A stretch of DNA of 64,000 nt from Vibrio japonicus (GTDB taxonomy: Bacteria > Pseudomonadota > Gammaproteobacteria > Enterobacterales > Vibrionaceae): positions 1,054,001 through 1,118,000 of the forward strand of contig NZ_CP102096.1 of assembly GCF_024582835.1 (NCBI RefSeq), read 5' to 3'. This document shows, piece by piece, positions 1-10,200 of the stretch. Position 1 is the stretch's first letter. Each line of letters begins with the position of its first letter. A program made the position numbers and the translations under genes. The notes beneath the pieces were generated by a model. That model searched no databases, was not told the DNA's origin, and saw nothing but the letters and a program-made list of their open reading frames with translations.

Positions 1-135
1 CGGTAGACCTCTTGGTCCTATGCTGATGAGTTAATCAATATATCCCATTCAATTTGGTGTCGGTGGCTCTTTCTTCCGGCACTGTCATCCTTTATGCTTA
101 TCAATTGTAACTATTTAAGATCATTGGAGTACGAG

Positions 136-1530
136 GTGCGTCAATACGTTAAACTCGCATTCATTCTCGCTAGTTCTGCGTTTCTTTCCGCATGCTCGAG
201 CTTTTCGGCAGGAAACTTATTTAGTCATTACAGCGCTCAAAACGAAGCTGTTTATCAGGCCGTTAAGTCTGGGCACTATCAAGAAGCCGATGCACTGCTG
301 CCGGAGTATGTTGCGGGCGATATACTCGACAACTTAGAAAAAGGGCGTGTCCAATTACTTAACGAGCAATTTCAGCAGAGCCAAGCCTCGTTAGCACGCG
401 GTGACTCAGCGGTGAGAGAGCTTCAAGACAAGGCTGTCATCTCAGTATCCGAATCTGCGGCAAGTATTAGCTCTTTTGCAGTGAATGATAATCTTAGCGT
501 CTACCAACCTGCGGACTATGAACTCGGATTTTTGCACCTTTATTTGGGTCTGAACTATATACAGCAAAATAGTCTAGAAGATGCCTTGGTTGAAATGAGA
601 CGTGCCAACATTGTCCAAGAACGCGCGCGTAAAGAAAGAGAGAGGGAGCTCGAATCTGCGCAAGAGCAGCTTGAAAATCAGGGCCTATCGCCCAACCTCG
701 GGAGTATATTATCTCAATACCCAGATGCTGGTGACACGCTAAAAGCCGTACAAAATGGTTATCTGCTGTATTTGTCGGCTCTATTGTATGAAGCCAGTGG
801 AGAGTTAAACAGCGCGTATGTGGACTACAGACGTGCGTTAGCCGTAGCACCAGATAACACGCAAGTGATAGAAGGTACTAAGCGAGTCGCAAAGCGTTTA
901 GGAATGAGTTCTGATTTAAAACAACTTGAGAGACGTTACGGTAAGGCTAAGACGTTGGCGAGTAATGAATCTCGAGTGATTGTGTTAGAAGAGCAGGGTA
1001 TTGTTGAGGCAATGCAGGCGTGGAAGCAAAGTTTGCCTTTGTTTGACAGTCGTGGCTTAGGGGCCTTATACAGTATTTCTCTGCCATACTACCCAACTGC
1101 GCAAACGCAGAGTTTTCTACCTATGACACTCGACCAAAGCCAGCTGTCTAGTGACTTATTGACCGATGTGAATTTAATGGCGCAAAAGAATCTGTCTGAA
1201 CGCATGCCAGCAATTATCATTCGTCAGGCGATACGGGTTTGGGCTAAAGACCAACTTCGCCGTCAAACGACTGAGCAAAATGGTGTAGGGAATCTATTGT
1301 TTAATGTTTGGAATGTAATGACTGAACAAGCAGATACACGAAGCTGGTTAACACTGCCTGGGGAGATTCGCAGTAGCAGTGAAGTTGTGACTGCCGGCGA
1401 CCATGTGATTGAGGTTGCGGATAAGAGAATCCAATTCCACGTAGACGAAGGGGACACTGTATTGGTGTGGGTATCACGCCAAGGGAACAGTGCTACAATT
1501 TGGCATAAACAGTTAGGAAATATCCGATGA
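136..1530 (+). CDS. COG3014-family outer-membrane lipoprotein
   Basis: Predicted lipoprotein of 464 residues, first gene of a lipoprotein operon. I place the start at the GTG at 136, because GGAG lies 6 bases upstream (126-129) and this start puts a signal peptide first, ending in the lipobox FLSAC (acylated Cys about residue 20). An in-frame ATG at 94 would add a non-signal-like leader. The middle of the protein has TPR-like helices (for example LYLGLNYIQQNSLEDALVEM and a YVDYRRALAVAP stretch) and a charged coiled segment, suggesting a protein-binding scaffold. The stop overlaps the ycfL start (ATGA), so translation is probably coupled. Function is not established; linkage to LpoB suggests an envelope or peptidoglycan role, which is inference. 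Confidence 0.85.
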   Translation: MRQYVKLAFILASSAFLSACSSFSAGNLFSHYSAQNEAVYQAVKSGHYQEADALLPEYVAGDILDNLEKGRVQLLNEQFQQSQASLARGDSAVRELQDKAVISVSESAASISSFAVNDNLSVYQPADYELGFLHLYLGLNYIQQNSLEDALVEMRRANIVQERARKERERELESAQEQLENQGLSPNLGSILSQYPDAGDTLKAVQNGYLLYLSALLYEASGELNSAYVDYRRALAVAPDNTQVIEGTKRVAKRLGMSSDLKQLERRYGKAKTLASNESRVIVLEEQGIVEAMQAWKQSLPLFDSRGLGALYSISLPYYPTAQTQSFLPMTLDQSQLSSDLLTDVNLMAQKNLSERMPAIIIRQAIRVWAKDQLRRQTTEQNGVGNLLFNVWNVMTEQADTRSWLTLPGEIRSSSEVVTAGDHVIEVADKRIQFHVDEGDTVLVWVSRQGNSATIWHKQLGNIR

Positions 1531-1916
1531 AAAAATGGCTTATCACAGCGATTGTCGCATTGACAATGGTAGGTTGTGCAGACAATACCGCAGGATTGCG
1601 CGTCGATGGTTCAACTCAGCAAGTGTTGTTTGATGACAATGTTCTTGCAGGTCATCTTCTGATTGAAGATATATCAACAGTACAAGAAGAGGGGCATGCG
1701 CGAGGCATTGTTCGTCTGACGAGTCGATACAAAGGGGATCAGGCTATTCTGTACCGCTTTTATTGGTACGACGATAACGGCTTAGAAGTGAACACGAAAC
1801 TAGGCCCTTGGCGTCAAGCCATTGTGCGTGGTTTTGAAACGATCCATATTTCAGAAGTTTCTGTGAATCCAAAAGGGCGACAATTCCGTGTTCAGATTCG
1901 CGAAAACAACAATTAA
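1527..1916 (+). CDS. ycfL: YcfL family lipoprotein (DUF1425)
   Basis: Small lipoprotein of 129 residues. The N-terminus is a short Lys-Lys signal peptide with lipobox MVGC (Cys17). The rest fits a compact beta-rich YcfL/DUF1425 domain with the typical YRFYWYDDNGLEV centre and a conserved GPW motif. It overlaps the preceding lipoprotein gene by 4 bases and precedes lpoB, the same order as ycfL-ycfM(lpoB) in Escherichia coli. No enzymatic motif is visible. It probably sits on the inner face of the outer membrane; its exact role is unknown. Confidence 0.88.
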   Translation: MKKWLITAIVALTMVGCADNTAGLRVDGSTQQVLFDDNVLAGHLLIEDISTVQEEGHARGIVRLTSRYKGDQAILYRFYWYDDNGLEVNTKLGPWRQAIVRGFETIHISEVSVNPKGRQFRVQIRENNN

Positions 1917-1984
1917 CATGAGCTAAAGTATGTCACCTTTAGATCATACAGATAGATTATAACGATACTTTTGAGGAACCAAGA

Positions 1985-2575
1985 ATGAAGAAAAGTGTTA
2001 TCGCTTTACTTGGCTTAGCCGTCATCCTAGGCGGTTGTTCGAACCGCGTGTCATACGGTGATGCACAAGCAGTGGAAACAACAACGATTGATTTCGGATC
2101 GACGGATCTACAAACCATCGCAGGTCAAATGGTAGATAGTATGATGGTGTCAGGTTCGGTGGCAGCGATTACTCGTAACTCACGTCCAATTGTTTTTGTA
2201 GAACGTATTAAGAATAAGACAAGCGAACATATTGATACGGAATCCATTACAGATACGATCAGTACGAAGCTACTTAACTCGGGTAAGTTCCGTTTCGTCG
2301 ATATGGACCGTGTTGAGCAAGTACGCGAGCAGCTTAACTTTCAAAACAACGATCAGTTAGTGAACCAAAGTGCTGCTATCCAGTTTGGTAAGATGGTTGG
2401 AGCGCAGTACATGCTATACGGCAACCTTTCGAGCATAGCGAAGAGTGCCGGCAGTGATAAAGACGTTTATTACAAAATGACCATGCGCTTAATGGACCTA
2501 GAATCAGGCCTAATTGAGTGGGCGGATGAGACGGAAATTCGCAAACAAGAATCAAAAAGCCTACTTGGTCTTTAA
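1985..2575 (+). CDS. lpoB: Penicillin-binding protein activator LpoB
   Basis: Outer-membrane lipoprotein of 196 residues that in enterobacteria reaches through the peptidoglycan to stimulate the bifunctional synthase PBP1b. The signal peptide ends in the lipobox ILGGC (Cys18). The C-terminal domain carries LpoB family features: IVFVERIKNKTSEHIDT, a KLLNSGKFRFVD strand and the KMVGAQYMLYGNLSSI segment. The linker before the folded domain is short compared with E. coli LpoB. SD GAGGAA precedes the ATG. It lies 68 bases after ycfL and 16 bases before thiK, consistent with one operon. Identification rests on motifs and on synteny. Confidence 0.9.
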   Translation: MKKSVIALLGLAVILGGCSNRVSYGDAQAVETTTIDFGSTDLQTIAGQMVDSMMVSGSVAAITRNSRPIVFVERIKNKTSEHIDTESITDTISTKLLNSGKFRFVDMDRVEQVREQLNFQNNDQLVNQSAAIQFGKMVGAQYMLYGNLSSIAKSAGSDKDVYYKMTMRLMDLESGLIEWADETEIRKQESKSLLGL

Positions 2576-2591
2576 TTGTAAGAGGTGATTT

Positions 2592-3446
2592 ATGGCAAGA
2601 ATGTCGTGGTATGAAGCATGCCAACTTGATCGTTCACTCATGTCCTTGGATCACTTCTTTTCTCGACCGCCAGAATATGCGCTCACGCTGACTGGCGGAT
2701 TGACCAACCGTTGCTGGAAAATTGTCGCTAGTAATGGCGATGCATTTGTTTGGCGACCAACCACTCCCATCACAAAAGCGTTCTCAATCTCCAGACATCA
2801 AGAACACCAAATTCTTTCAGCCATCAGTGAATCAAAAATATCGCCTTTACCCATTTTCATTAACGATCAAGGGCTCTTGGTAGAATGGATTGAAGGCCAT
2901 GCTTTAACGCATGATCTGAGCTTTGACTCCCTTTTAGAAACGATGGTTCGAATTCACGAGTTAGATACTCGTCGTATTCCTGTAGCTCCTTTTAATTTTA
3001 CCGCAAGGGTCGATCATTACTGGATGATGCTGCGTGAAGAGTTTAAACATGCGCCTTATGACGAGGTGTATCAAACCTGGCGTAAGGCTCCCAGTTTGGC
3101 CGATGTTGGCGTGGTGTTGTGTCACTTTGATTTAGCGGGCTACAACATGGTGGGGACACCCCAAGGGAATAAAGTGATTGATTGGGAATACGCGGTTATT
3201 GGCGATCCGAGGTTAGACCTTACTCTCAGTATTGATGTGCTAGGCGAAGATCCCATTAAATCGGTGCACCAATATTGCCAAGTCAGAGGCATCGAAGGTG
3301 TTGATGATTGGGTTGAAGGCGTTATGGCATGGAGACCACGTGCGACAATGATGGCTATGCTGTGGTACTTGCTCGCCTACCAACTTTGGGGAGATGAGCA
3401 ATACTTAACCCAAGCGCAAAATACGGCCGACACATTTTGTAGCTAA
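2592..3446 (+). CDS. thiK: Thiamine kinase-like aminoglycoside/choline phosphotransferase (ThiK/YcfN)
   Basis: Cytoplasmic kinase of 284 residues with the APH fold. It shows the nucleotide-loop region LTGGLTNRCWKI (about residues 34-45), the catalytic loop CHFDLAGYN (about 177-185) with Asp and Asn in place, and the metal-binding DWEYA followed by GDPRLDL (about 197-208). E. coli has thiK (ycfN) at the same place between lpoB and ycfP, where it phosphorylates salvaged thiamine. SD GAGGTG lies just upstream of the ATG. The difference from E. coli is that nagZ, normally between thiK and ycfP, is absent. Substrate assignment is by synteny and family; another small alcohol substrate cannot be excluded. 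Confidence 0.8.
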   Translation: MARMSWYEACQLDRSLMSLDHFFSRPPEYALTLTGGLTNRCWKIVASNGDAFVWRPTTPITKAFSISRHQEHQILSAISESKISPLPIFINDQGLLVEWIEGHALTHDLSFDSLLETMVRIHELDTRRIPVAPFNFTARVDHYWMMLREEFKHAPYDEVYQTWRKAPSLADVGVVLCHFDLAGYNMVGTPQGNKVIDWEYAVIGDPRLDLTLSIDVLGEDPIKSVHQYCQVRGIEGVDDWVEGVMAWRPRATMMAMLWYLLAYQLWGDEQYLTQAQNTADTFCS

Positions 3447-3546
3447 GATCACTGTTTGAAATGTCAACAACGCTAATCTCATCTAGTTCGCTTTAAAACC
3501 TTGTAATTAGTGGTAGATTTAACGGGTAAGGAGTGGGGGAAATACA

Positions 3547-4089
3547 ATGATTATCTATTTACACGGTTTCGATTCGACAAGCCCGGGGAACCACGAAAAG
3601 GTTCTTCAACTGCAGTTTATCGACGATGATGTACGTTTTATCAACTATAGTACTTTGCATCCCAAACACGACATGCAACACCTTCTAAAAGAAGTGAATA
3701 AGGTGATTGAACAGTCTGATGATCCAGAACCTGTAATATGCGGTGTTGGCTTAGGTGGGTACTGGTCAGAGCGGATTGGCTTTTTATGTGGTATTAAGCA
3801 GGTGATTTTTAATCCCAATCTACACCCAGAAACGAATATGCAGGGTCGAATCGATAGACCCGAAGAGTATGAAGACATTGCAACAAAATGCGTTGAGCAG
3901 TTTCGCGTGAAAAATAATCGACGCTGTTTGGTTATTTTATCTAAAGAAGATGAAGTGCACGACAACCGCAAAACAGCTGAGGAATTAGAAGATTATTACG
4001 ACATTATTTGGGATGAAACTCAAAGTCACAAGTTCAAGAAAATCTCACAACATCTCCAAACAATAAAAGCCTTTAAAGAACAGAAATAA
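3547..4089 (+). CDS. ycfP: YcfP family alpha/beta-hydrolase-like protein (UPF0227)
   Basis: 180-residue protein of the UPF0227 family. It begins with the [16 protein letters not shown] segment typical of alpha/beta-hydrolase esterase-like proteins (oxyanion-loop His-Gly), and [13 protein letters not shown] fills the nucleophile-elbow position with Gly where a Ser would be expected in a canonical esterase. A DEVHDN segment and a SHKFK segment near the end are typical of YcfP. A purine-rich ribosome site (AAGGAGTGGGGGAA) precedes the ATG. It lies about 100 bases after thiK and is followed by a strong terminator. The biochemical function of the family is not established. Confidence 0.87.
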   Translation: MIIYLHGFDSTSPGNHEKVLQLQFIDDDVRFINYSTLHPKHDMQHLLKEVNKVIEQSDDPEPVICGVGLGGYWSERIGFLCGIKQVIFNPNLHPETNMQGRIDRPEEYEDIATKCVEQFRVKNNRRCLVILSKEDEVHDNRKTAEELEDYYDIIWDETQSHKFKKISQHLQTIKAFKEQK

Positions 4090-4118
4090 AACGTGTTGGA
4101 AATGCATCTAAATGATAC

Positions 4119-4150
4119 AAGCGACAGGGAATAACCATGTCGCTTTTTTC
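4119..4150 (+). terminator. Rho-independent terminator after ycfP
   Basis: Perfect 8-bp stem (AAGCGACA at 4119-4126 paired with TGTCGCTT at 4139-4146) followed by a T run. It closes the ycfL-lpoB-thiK-ycfP unit. Confidence 0.85.
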
Positions 4151-4502
4151 TTATCCATTTAGCACTAAAACGTGCTCATTTTACACATCGCGCGTTACTC
4201 TACTGTTGCTATGCGAGTTTTGCACTTTATAATGAGCAACTATAAAAACTTTATCGTTGTCAAAAAAGTAGAGAGCGAGTAATAAACTTGCCCACAGTCC
4301 ACTAATCGTGTTTTAAACGATTGGTTTTGAGCTAAAAGCTCCCTTTATCCAATATGTGTCAAAGAACAATTGAAGCCTCACATGGATCAAGACGTAAGAC
4401 AGGATCACTACGATTCTGCGGTTAGCCATAAAAAGAACAGAATTTTTTCGGATTGAATATTCAGTCTGATGCATGTTTATTTATTTTTTGAGGAATATTG
4501 CT
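4151..4502 (+). promoter_or_regulatory. Non-coding ndh leader/promoter region
   Basis: About 350 bases without a gene between the ycfP terminator and ndh. Two small stem-loops are visible: AATCGT/ACGATT (4304-4309 with 4317-4322) and GAGCT/AGCTC (4329-4333 with 4337-4341), back to back, so the ndh leader is probably structured. I could not fix a promoter and saw no clean FNR site. Confidence 0.4.
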
Positions 4503-5792
4503 GTGACACGAATCATCGTAGTAGGCGGCGGAGCTGGCGGACTTGAGCTAGCCACCAAACTTGGTCGAACCATTGGCCGTAAAAGGCGTGCTAATATCAC
4601 TCTGGTTGACCGTAAAGCAAGTCACCTATGGAAACCACTTTTACACGAAGTGGCAACAGGCTCTCTGGACGAAGGTGTTGACGCCCTGAGTTACCGAGCA
4701 CACGCCAAAAACCACCATTTTGATTTTCAGTTGGGTAGTCTTGAAGACATTGATCGCGCGCGCAAAGTGATCAAACTTCATGAGTTAACTGATGAGAATG
4801 GTGAGCTTCTCATCCCTAGCCGTGAATTAGAATACGATATTCTTGTCATGGCGATTGGTTCCACTTCTAACGACTTTAATACCCCTGGTGTTAAAGAGAA
4901 CTGCATCTTCCTAGACAGTCCAGAACAGGCACACCGTTTCCGTAAGGAAATGAATAATGAATTCCTCAAACTGCACGCTAAAAATGGTCAAGGTGCAGTA
5001 GATATCGCGATTGTGGGGGCTGGTGCAACAGGCGTCGAATTGTCTGCCGAACTTCATAATGCAGTAAAAGAGCTTCGTGGATATGGTTTTGGTGACTTAG
5101 ATTCAAGCAAGCTAAATGTAAACTTAGTTGAAGCGGGAGAGCGCATTTTACCTGCTTTGCCACCGCGCATTTCTTCTGCCGCACATCAAGAATTAACGAA
5201 ACTCGGTGTCAATGTTCGTACTGCAACTATGGTTACACAAGCCGATAAAGATGGCTTGATGACGAAAGATGGTGAAAAAATCCCGGCACAAATTATGGTG
5301 TGGGCAGCAGGTATTAAAGCACCTGATTTCATCAAAGATATTGCTGGCCTTGAGACGAATCGCATTAATCAGTTAGTGGTAAAAGATACGCTTCAAACAA
5401 CGCGTGACGACGACATTTTTGTCATCGGCGATCTGGCTCAATGTACTCAGGCCGATGGTTCTTTCGTACCGCCTCGCGCTCAGGCAGCACACCAAATGGC
5501 GAGCCGCGCATTTTCTAACATCATTGCGAAGTTAAACGGCCGTGAATTGAAGCCTTATGTTTATAAAGATAAAGGCTCACTGGTCTCTTTAAGTAATTTC
5601 TCTACGGTGGGTAGCTTGATGGGGAACCTGACTAAAGGGTCGATGATGGTTGAAGGTCGCATTGCGAGAGTGGTGTACATCTCGCTTTATAGACTCCACC
5701 AAATGGCACTGCACGGAATATTTAAAACGGCACTTATCATTCTGATGGGCCGTATTAACCGCGTATTGCGTCCAAACTTAAAACTGCACTAA
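4503..5792 (+). CDS. ndh: Type II NADH:quinone oxidoreductase
   Basis: Single-subunit, non-proton-pumping NADH dehydrogenase of 429 residues that passes electrons from NADH to membrane quinones. It contains the N-terminal FAD-binding [10 protein letters not shown], the [14 protein letters not shown] region, a second dinucleotide fold [14 protein letters not shown] (about residues 171-184) for NADH, and the FAD-contacting FVIGDLAQC. The C-terminal amphipathic stretch fits membrane association. I choose the GTG at 4503, because GAGGA (4490-4494) is 8 bases upstream and the FAD fold should start near the N-terminus; the ATG at 4473 would add ten poorly fitting residues. The position next to ycfP matches E. 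coli. Confidence 0.96.
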   Translation: MTRIIVVGGGAGGLELATKLGRTIGRKRRANITLVDRKASHLWKPLLHEVATGSLDEGVDALSYRAHAKNHHFDFQLGSLEDIDRARKVIKLHELTDENGELLIPSRELEYDILVMAIGSTSNDFNTPGVKENCIFLDSPEQAHRFRKEMNNEFLKLHAKNGQGAVDIAIVGAGATGVELSAELHNAVKELRGYGFGDLDSSKLNVNLVEAGERILPALPPRISSAAHQELTKLGVNVRTATMVTQADKDGLMTKDGEKIPAQIMVWAAGIKAPDFIKDIAGLETNRINQLVVKDTLQTTRDDDIFVIGDLAQCTQADGSFVPPRAQAAHQMASRAFSNIIAKLNGRELKPYVYKDKGSLVSLSNFSTVGSLMGNLTKGSMMVEGRIARVVYISLYRLHQMALHGIFKTALIILMGRINRVLRPNLKLH

Positions 5793-5810
5793 TCGGTTTT
5801 TAGATGATCA

Positions 5811-5840
5811 AAAAGAGCGCTGTTTTAGCGCTCTTTTTCT
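5811..5840. terminator. Bidirectional terminator between ndh and the GNAT gene
   Basis: 12-bp perfect stem AAAAAGAGCGCT/AGCGCTCTTTTT with loop GTTTT. A and T runs on both sides suit the two convergent genes. Confidence 0.92.
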
Positions 5841-5868
5841 TAGGTTCTTATGGCCGAATTTGAGTTCG

Positions 5869-6408
5869 TTATTCTGGAATCATCGAATAGACCAAGCCCG
5901 TCCTCGGTTTTCCATCGTAGAGAAATCTATTCCGCGCTTTTACTTCAAATTGAGCACCACATTGCTCGATCAGTTTTTGGCTGGCGGTATTCTCTGGGTC
6001 GCACACAATTTCGATACGCGTGATCTTGAGCTGTTCAAAACAAAAGTTAACCAATCCTTCGAGCGCTTCTTTTCCATAACCGTTTCTTTGGACGCTGTCT
6101 CTTATCCAATAGCCCACACTCACCATATTGAAGGTGTGATACAGTTCATTGATTGCAACCATACCCAGCAATTCGCTTGTGTCTCTGTGATAAACACCAA
6201 ACCCATAAGCCTCAGCTTTGACCCAATTTAAACGAGTTAAGAGCAAAAATCGCTCAGCTTGTTGGAGAGTAAAATTGGGCTCACACCAATCGATCCAGCG
6301 ATGAAGAGTCGGGGAGTGTGAAACGCAATCTCTAAGTTTATTGGCATCTTCGTGAGGGATAAGCTTGAGCTCAAGTCTTCGTGTAATAATGCAATAATCA
6401 GGGCTCAT
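5869..6408 (-). CDS. GNAT family N-acetyltransferase (RimJ/RimL-like)
   Basis: 179-residue acetyltransferase of the RimJ/RimL type, which transfers acetyl from acetyl-CoA to protein N-termini or small amines. Visible features: the N-terminal TRRLELKLIPHEDA strand, the VSVGYWIRDSVQRNGYGKEAL segment containing the acetyl-CoA pyrophosphate loop (about residues 96-114), and the ENTASQKLIEQCGAQ motif near the C-terminus. SD AGGAAAAG precedes the ATG. It is a single gene, convergent with ndh. The natural substrate cannot be told from sequence. Confidence 0.88.
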   Translation of the reverse strand: MSPDYCIITRRLELKLIPHEDANKLRDCVSHSPTLHRWIDWCEPNFTLQQAERFLLLTRLNWVKAEAYGFGVYHRDTSELLGMVAINELYHTFNMVSVGYWIRDSVQRNGYGKEALEGLVNFCFEQLKITRIEIVCDPENTASQKLIEQCGAQFEVKARNRFLYDGKPRTGLVYSMIPE

Positions 6409-6420
6409 GTCTTTTCCTGT

Positions 6421-6452
6421 TAAAAAAGCAGCCCTTTTGAGCTGCTTTAAAA
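6421..6452 (-). terminator. Terminator of the pilZ-mfd-csiV transcript
   Basis: Stem AAAGCAGC (6425-6432) with GCTGCTTT (6441-6448), loop of 8 bases. Read on the minus strand it ends in a T run. It sits between csiV and the GNAT gene. Confidence 0.8.
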
Positions 6453-6491
6453 TAATGGTTATAGGGTCAGGTTTAAGTATAGTGACTGATA

Positions 6492-7247
6492 CTAGACTCT
6501 TCGTACTTGAATGATGATGCCCATAAGAGGGTGGTCAAGGTAGTGGGTTTCACTACTCTTCATACGACGTTTTTGAATAATGCGGAAGCTTTTCAGCAAC
6601 TCTTGCTTTTGAATAGTAGGCTCAACTTCAGCCATAAAGCCAGATTGAACAGCTGCGTCGTTCTCTTGATTTGATTCAAGTTTGAGCGGTACTTGCAGGA
6701 CAATTTCACGCACGCTTGGCGCGCGGACATCCATTTGTACGTCTGCATAGAGATAGTGGTCTACGTATATTTGAATCTTACCATCAAGTTCATACAGGGG
6801 TACGGGGATGCTCGTTTCAGAGACACCGTCTAGAAGTTCTGTCCCCTGAATTGAGCCTTTCAACGTCCCATCGCTATTGTAACTGGATGAGAAGTCTTTA
6901 CCTGCTTGAATATGTAAGGCAGGTGCTGACAGTCGGCCTTTACCGTTTTGACGCCAAGCAGTGTGCAGTAAAACTTTAAAGCCAGCATGCTGGTTTAGTT
7001 TATCAACACTTCCGTTTAGTTGGTAAGACGAAGAAGGGAGAATTTGTACGCCTTTTTGAGCACGGAAGTCTGAGTCAGACAGGTTTCCTGCATTTTCTAA
7101 ATCGATTTTTGGTAAAACATCAGGCCAAGACTCAACCGTTTGTTCCGGATTTACCGTACGTTTAAAAACGATCACTTCTACGTCAAATTGTTGCGCCCAT
7201 GACGGAAGGGCGATCAAAAAGAGTAATAGTGGGATCAGCTTTTTCAT
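6492..7247 (-). CDS. csiV: CsiV, peptidoglycan-binding partner of LpoA/PBP1a
   Basis: Secreted protein of 251 residues. It starts at the ATG at 7247 with a clear signal peptide (Lys-Lys, LIPLLLFLIALPSWA, cleavage after the Ala) and then QQFDVEVIVFKR, the CsiV family signature. In Vibrio cholerae CsiV binds peptidoglycan and LpoA and is required for PBP1A function, and the gene sits beside mfd there too (established knowledge). The longer reading back to 7421 would bury the signal peptide. It lies 52 bases after mfd on the same strand. The C-terminus contains the HYLDHPLMGIIIQVRR motif seen in the family. Confidence 0.88.
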   Translation of the reverse strand: MKKLIPLLLFLIALPSWAQQFDVEVIVFKRTVNPEQTVESWPDVLPKIDLENAGNLSDSDFRAQKGVQILPSSSYQLNGSVDKLNQHAGFKVLLHTAWRQNGKGRLSAPALHIQAGKDFSSSYNSDGTLKGSIQGTELLDGVSETSIPVPLYELDGKIQIYVDHYLYADVQMDVRAPSVREIVLQVPLKLESNQENDAAVQSGFMAEVEPTIQKQELLKSFRIIQKRRMKSSETHYLDHPLMGIIIQVRRV

Positions 7248-7299
7248 TACAACTCCATAACCAGGCAGTTTACCTAGGGATCTTATAAGCCTGACAAGG

Positions 7300-10200
7300 T
7301 CAGGCTTTAGGTAAAAGGTTTTGTTGGAACTCTTCCAACATGTCACCAATAAATTGAATTCTTTTACGTCTATCGACCAATGGTACCGTAAACTTAAATT
7401 TGGTTGGTCCATCCATTGCAAACTTTTGTGGTTGAGACTGCAATAGTTTCACCAAATACATAGGGTTTATCTCCGCATCTGGGGAGAACTCTATAAATCC
7501 GCCTTTATCATGCGCTTCAATTTTTCTTGCTTTGAGTGTCGCGGCTTGCAGTTTCAATCCGGAAACAGAAAGTAGATTTTGTGTTGCGTCCGGCAATAAA
7601 CCAAAACGATCAATCAGTTCAACTTTTAGATCGTCTAGCTCTTGCTTGTCGCTTACGCTGGCAATCTGTTTGTACATTGAAAGACGAGTATTGATGTCGG
7701 GTATATAATCATCCGGTAGCAAAGCAGGTAGACGCACCTCAACTTCGGTTTGCTCTCTTAACAACTCATCTAAAGAGGGTTCTTTCCCTTCTTTAAGTGC
7801 TTCGACAGCTTGCTCTAACATTTCCATATAGAGCGTAAAACCAACAGACTGAATCTGACCACTTTGCTCATCACCGAGTAACTCACCAGCGCCTCGAATT
7901 TCTAAATCGTGCGTTGCGAGCGTGAAACCAGCACCTAAGTCTTCCAGCGATGCAATGGCATCTAAACGCTTAATCGCGTCTTTCGTCATCGCTTTAGGAT
8001 GAGGTGTAAGTAGGTAAGCATACGCTTGATGGTGTGACCGACCAACACGACCACGAAGCTGGTGTAATTGAGCCAGGCCAAGGTTATCTGCACGATCCAT
8101 GATAATGGTATTGGCCGTCGGTACGTCGATACCGGTTTCGATGATCGTCGTACACACAAGCAGGTTATAACGCTGGTGGTAAAAATCATTCATGATTCGC
8201 TCAAGTTCGCGCTCTCGCATTTGGCCATGAGCGACCGTAACCCGGGCTTCAGGGATCAGTTTTTCTAGATCCGCTGCAACTTTGTCTATGGTCTCAACCT
8301 GATTGTGGAGGAAGTAGACTTGGCCGCCACGCATGATTTCACGTAGAACTGCTTCACGCACGACAGCGTCATCACTCTGACGAACAAAGGTTTTAATCGC
8401 TAATCGTCTGGCTGGAGGCGTTGCGATGATAGACAGGTCGCGCATGCCACTCATTGCCATATTCAGTGTACGAGGGATTGGTGTCGCGGTGAGCGTTAGA
8501 ATATCAACATCAGCACGCATCGCTTTCATTTTTTCTTTCTGACGCACTCCAAACCGGTGTTCCTCATCAACGATGAGTAGCCCTAAGTCTTTAAACTTGA
8601 TGTCGTTTGAAAGGAGTTTGTGCGTGCCAACAATGATATCGACTTTGCCGTCATCAATGTCTTGCAGCACTTGCTTTTGCTCTTTGGCGGTTTTAAAACG
8701 AGACAGCACTTCGACTCGAATAGGCAAGTTAGCAAAGCGGTCTCTAAAATTCTCGAAATGTTGCTGGGCAAGTAAGGTCGTCGGTACGAGGACAGCGACC
8801 TGTTTACCGTTGTCTGTGGCTAGGAAAGCGGCCCGCATCGCAACTTCCGTTTTACCAAAGCCAACGTCACCACAAACCAAACGATCCATTGCTTTAGCCT
8901 GACACATATCAGACATCACCGCGTTAATCGCCATCGATTGGTCATCGGTTTCTTCAAATGGGAAACCTGCTTTGAATGTGGCGTATTGCCCCCTGTCTAG
9001 GGCAAATTTATAACCCGGTTTGATTTCGCGCTTGGCATAAACATCCAATAACTCTGCTGCCACATCTCGCACTTTCTCTGCGGCTTTTCGTCTGGCTTTC
9101 GCCCACGCTTCGCCACCAAGCTTGTGTAGGGGAGCACTGTCTTCAGCGCCACCTGAGTAACGACTGATTAAATTGAGTGATGCTACAGGTACGTATAGTT
9201 TTGCTTCGTTTTGGTACTCAAGCGTCACGTACTCTGTGATCATGCCGCCAGCTTCAAGGGTTTGTAAGCCTAAGTAGCGTCCAATGCCGTGGTCGATATG
9301 TACAACGGGCTGGCCAGGCTTTAGCTCTGCAAGGTTTCGAATTACGGCGTCGCTGTTGGTTGTTTTACGATCTTTCCGGCGGCGCTGAATCACGCGATCG
9401 CCTAATAAGTCGCTTTCACAAATGAGTGCGACTTGCTCGTCACCAAAAAGAAAACCGTGTTCTGCTGCCCCTAAGATCAGACTGAATTTGTCTTTACTTG
9501 TGATTGCTTTGGCAAAACTGTCGTGGGAGTTCGGTCTGAGTTTAATTGGCTGTAAAAGCTCCAAAAGCGCTTCGCGTCGACCTTCTGACTCAACGGAAAA
9601 AACGACTTTTCCTTTATAGGATTCACTAAACTGGCGCAGTGCCGCCATTGGTTCTTTATTCTGGTGTTGAACAGAAAGCTCGGGCAAGGGTTTTACATCA
9701 GGATTGCTGCGTCCGGCTTTTTCAATAACAGGTTCTATCGATAACTGTACTTGCGGTAACGTCTTGAAGTGACTAAACAGTTCATCTTTGCGAAGCCACA
9801 ATTCTTCAGGTGGCAGCAGTGGTCGAAGTGGATCGACTTTACGTTGATCATATCGATAGTCGACATCGTCTAGGAAGGTGTCAATGGACGCTTCAATATT
9901 GCCAACCGTAATTAACTGACTGCCTTCAGAAATGTAGTCAAATAATGTTTCTGTCTTATCAAAGAATAGAGGCTGCCAATATTCGATACCCGCCGGCCAA
10001 GTGCCTTTAGAAACTTGCATGTAGACGGATTCTGGCTCGCGTCTTGCTTCGAAGCGTTGACGCCAGCGAATACGAAAATCTTCGATAGCAGATTCTGTCG
10101 TCGGAAACTCGTGTGCCGGAAGCAGTCTAATCTCTTTGACGTCGTTTATTGAACGCTGATTTTCCGGATCGAACGTGCGAATCGTATCGATTTCATCATC

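Noticed and set aside
494..850. 118-codon minus-strand open frame inside the first lipoprotein gene
   Set aside because: It is antisense to a well-supported gene and has no ribosome site or recognisable protein features.
5860..6231. 123-codon plus-strand open frame opposite the GNAT gene
   Set aside because: It is antisense to a clear acetyltransferase and begins inside the terminator region; no protein family is recognisable.
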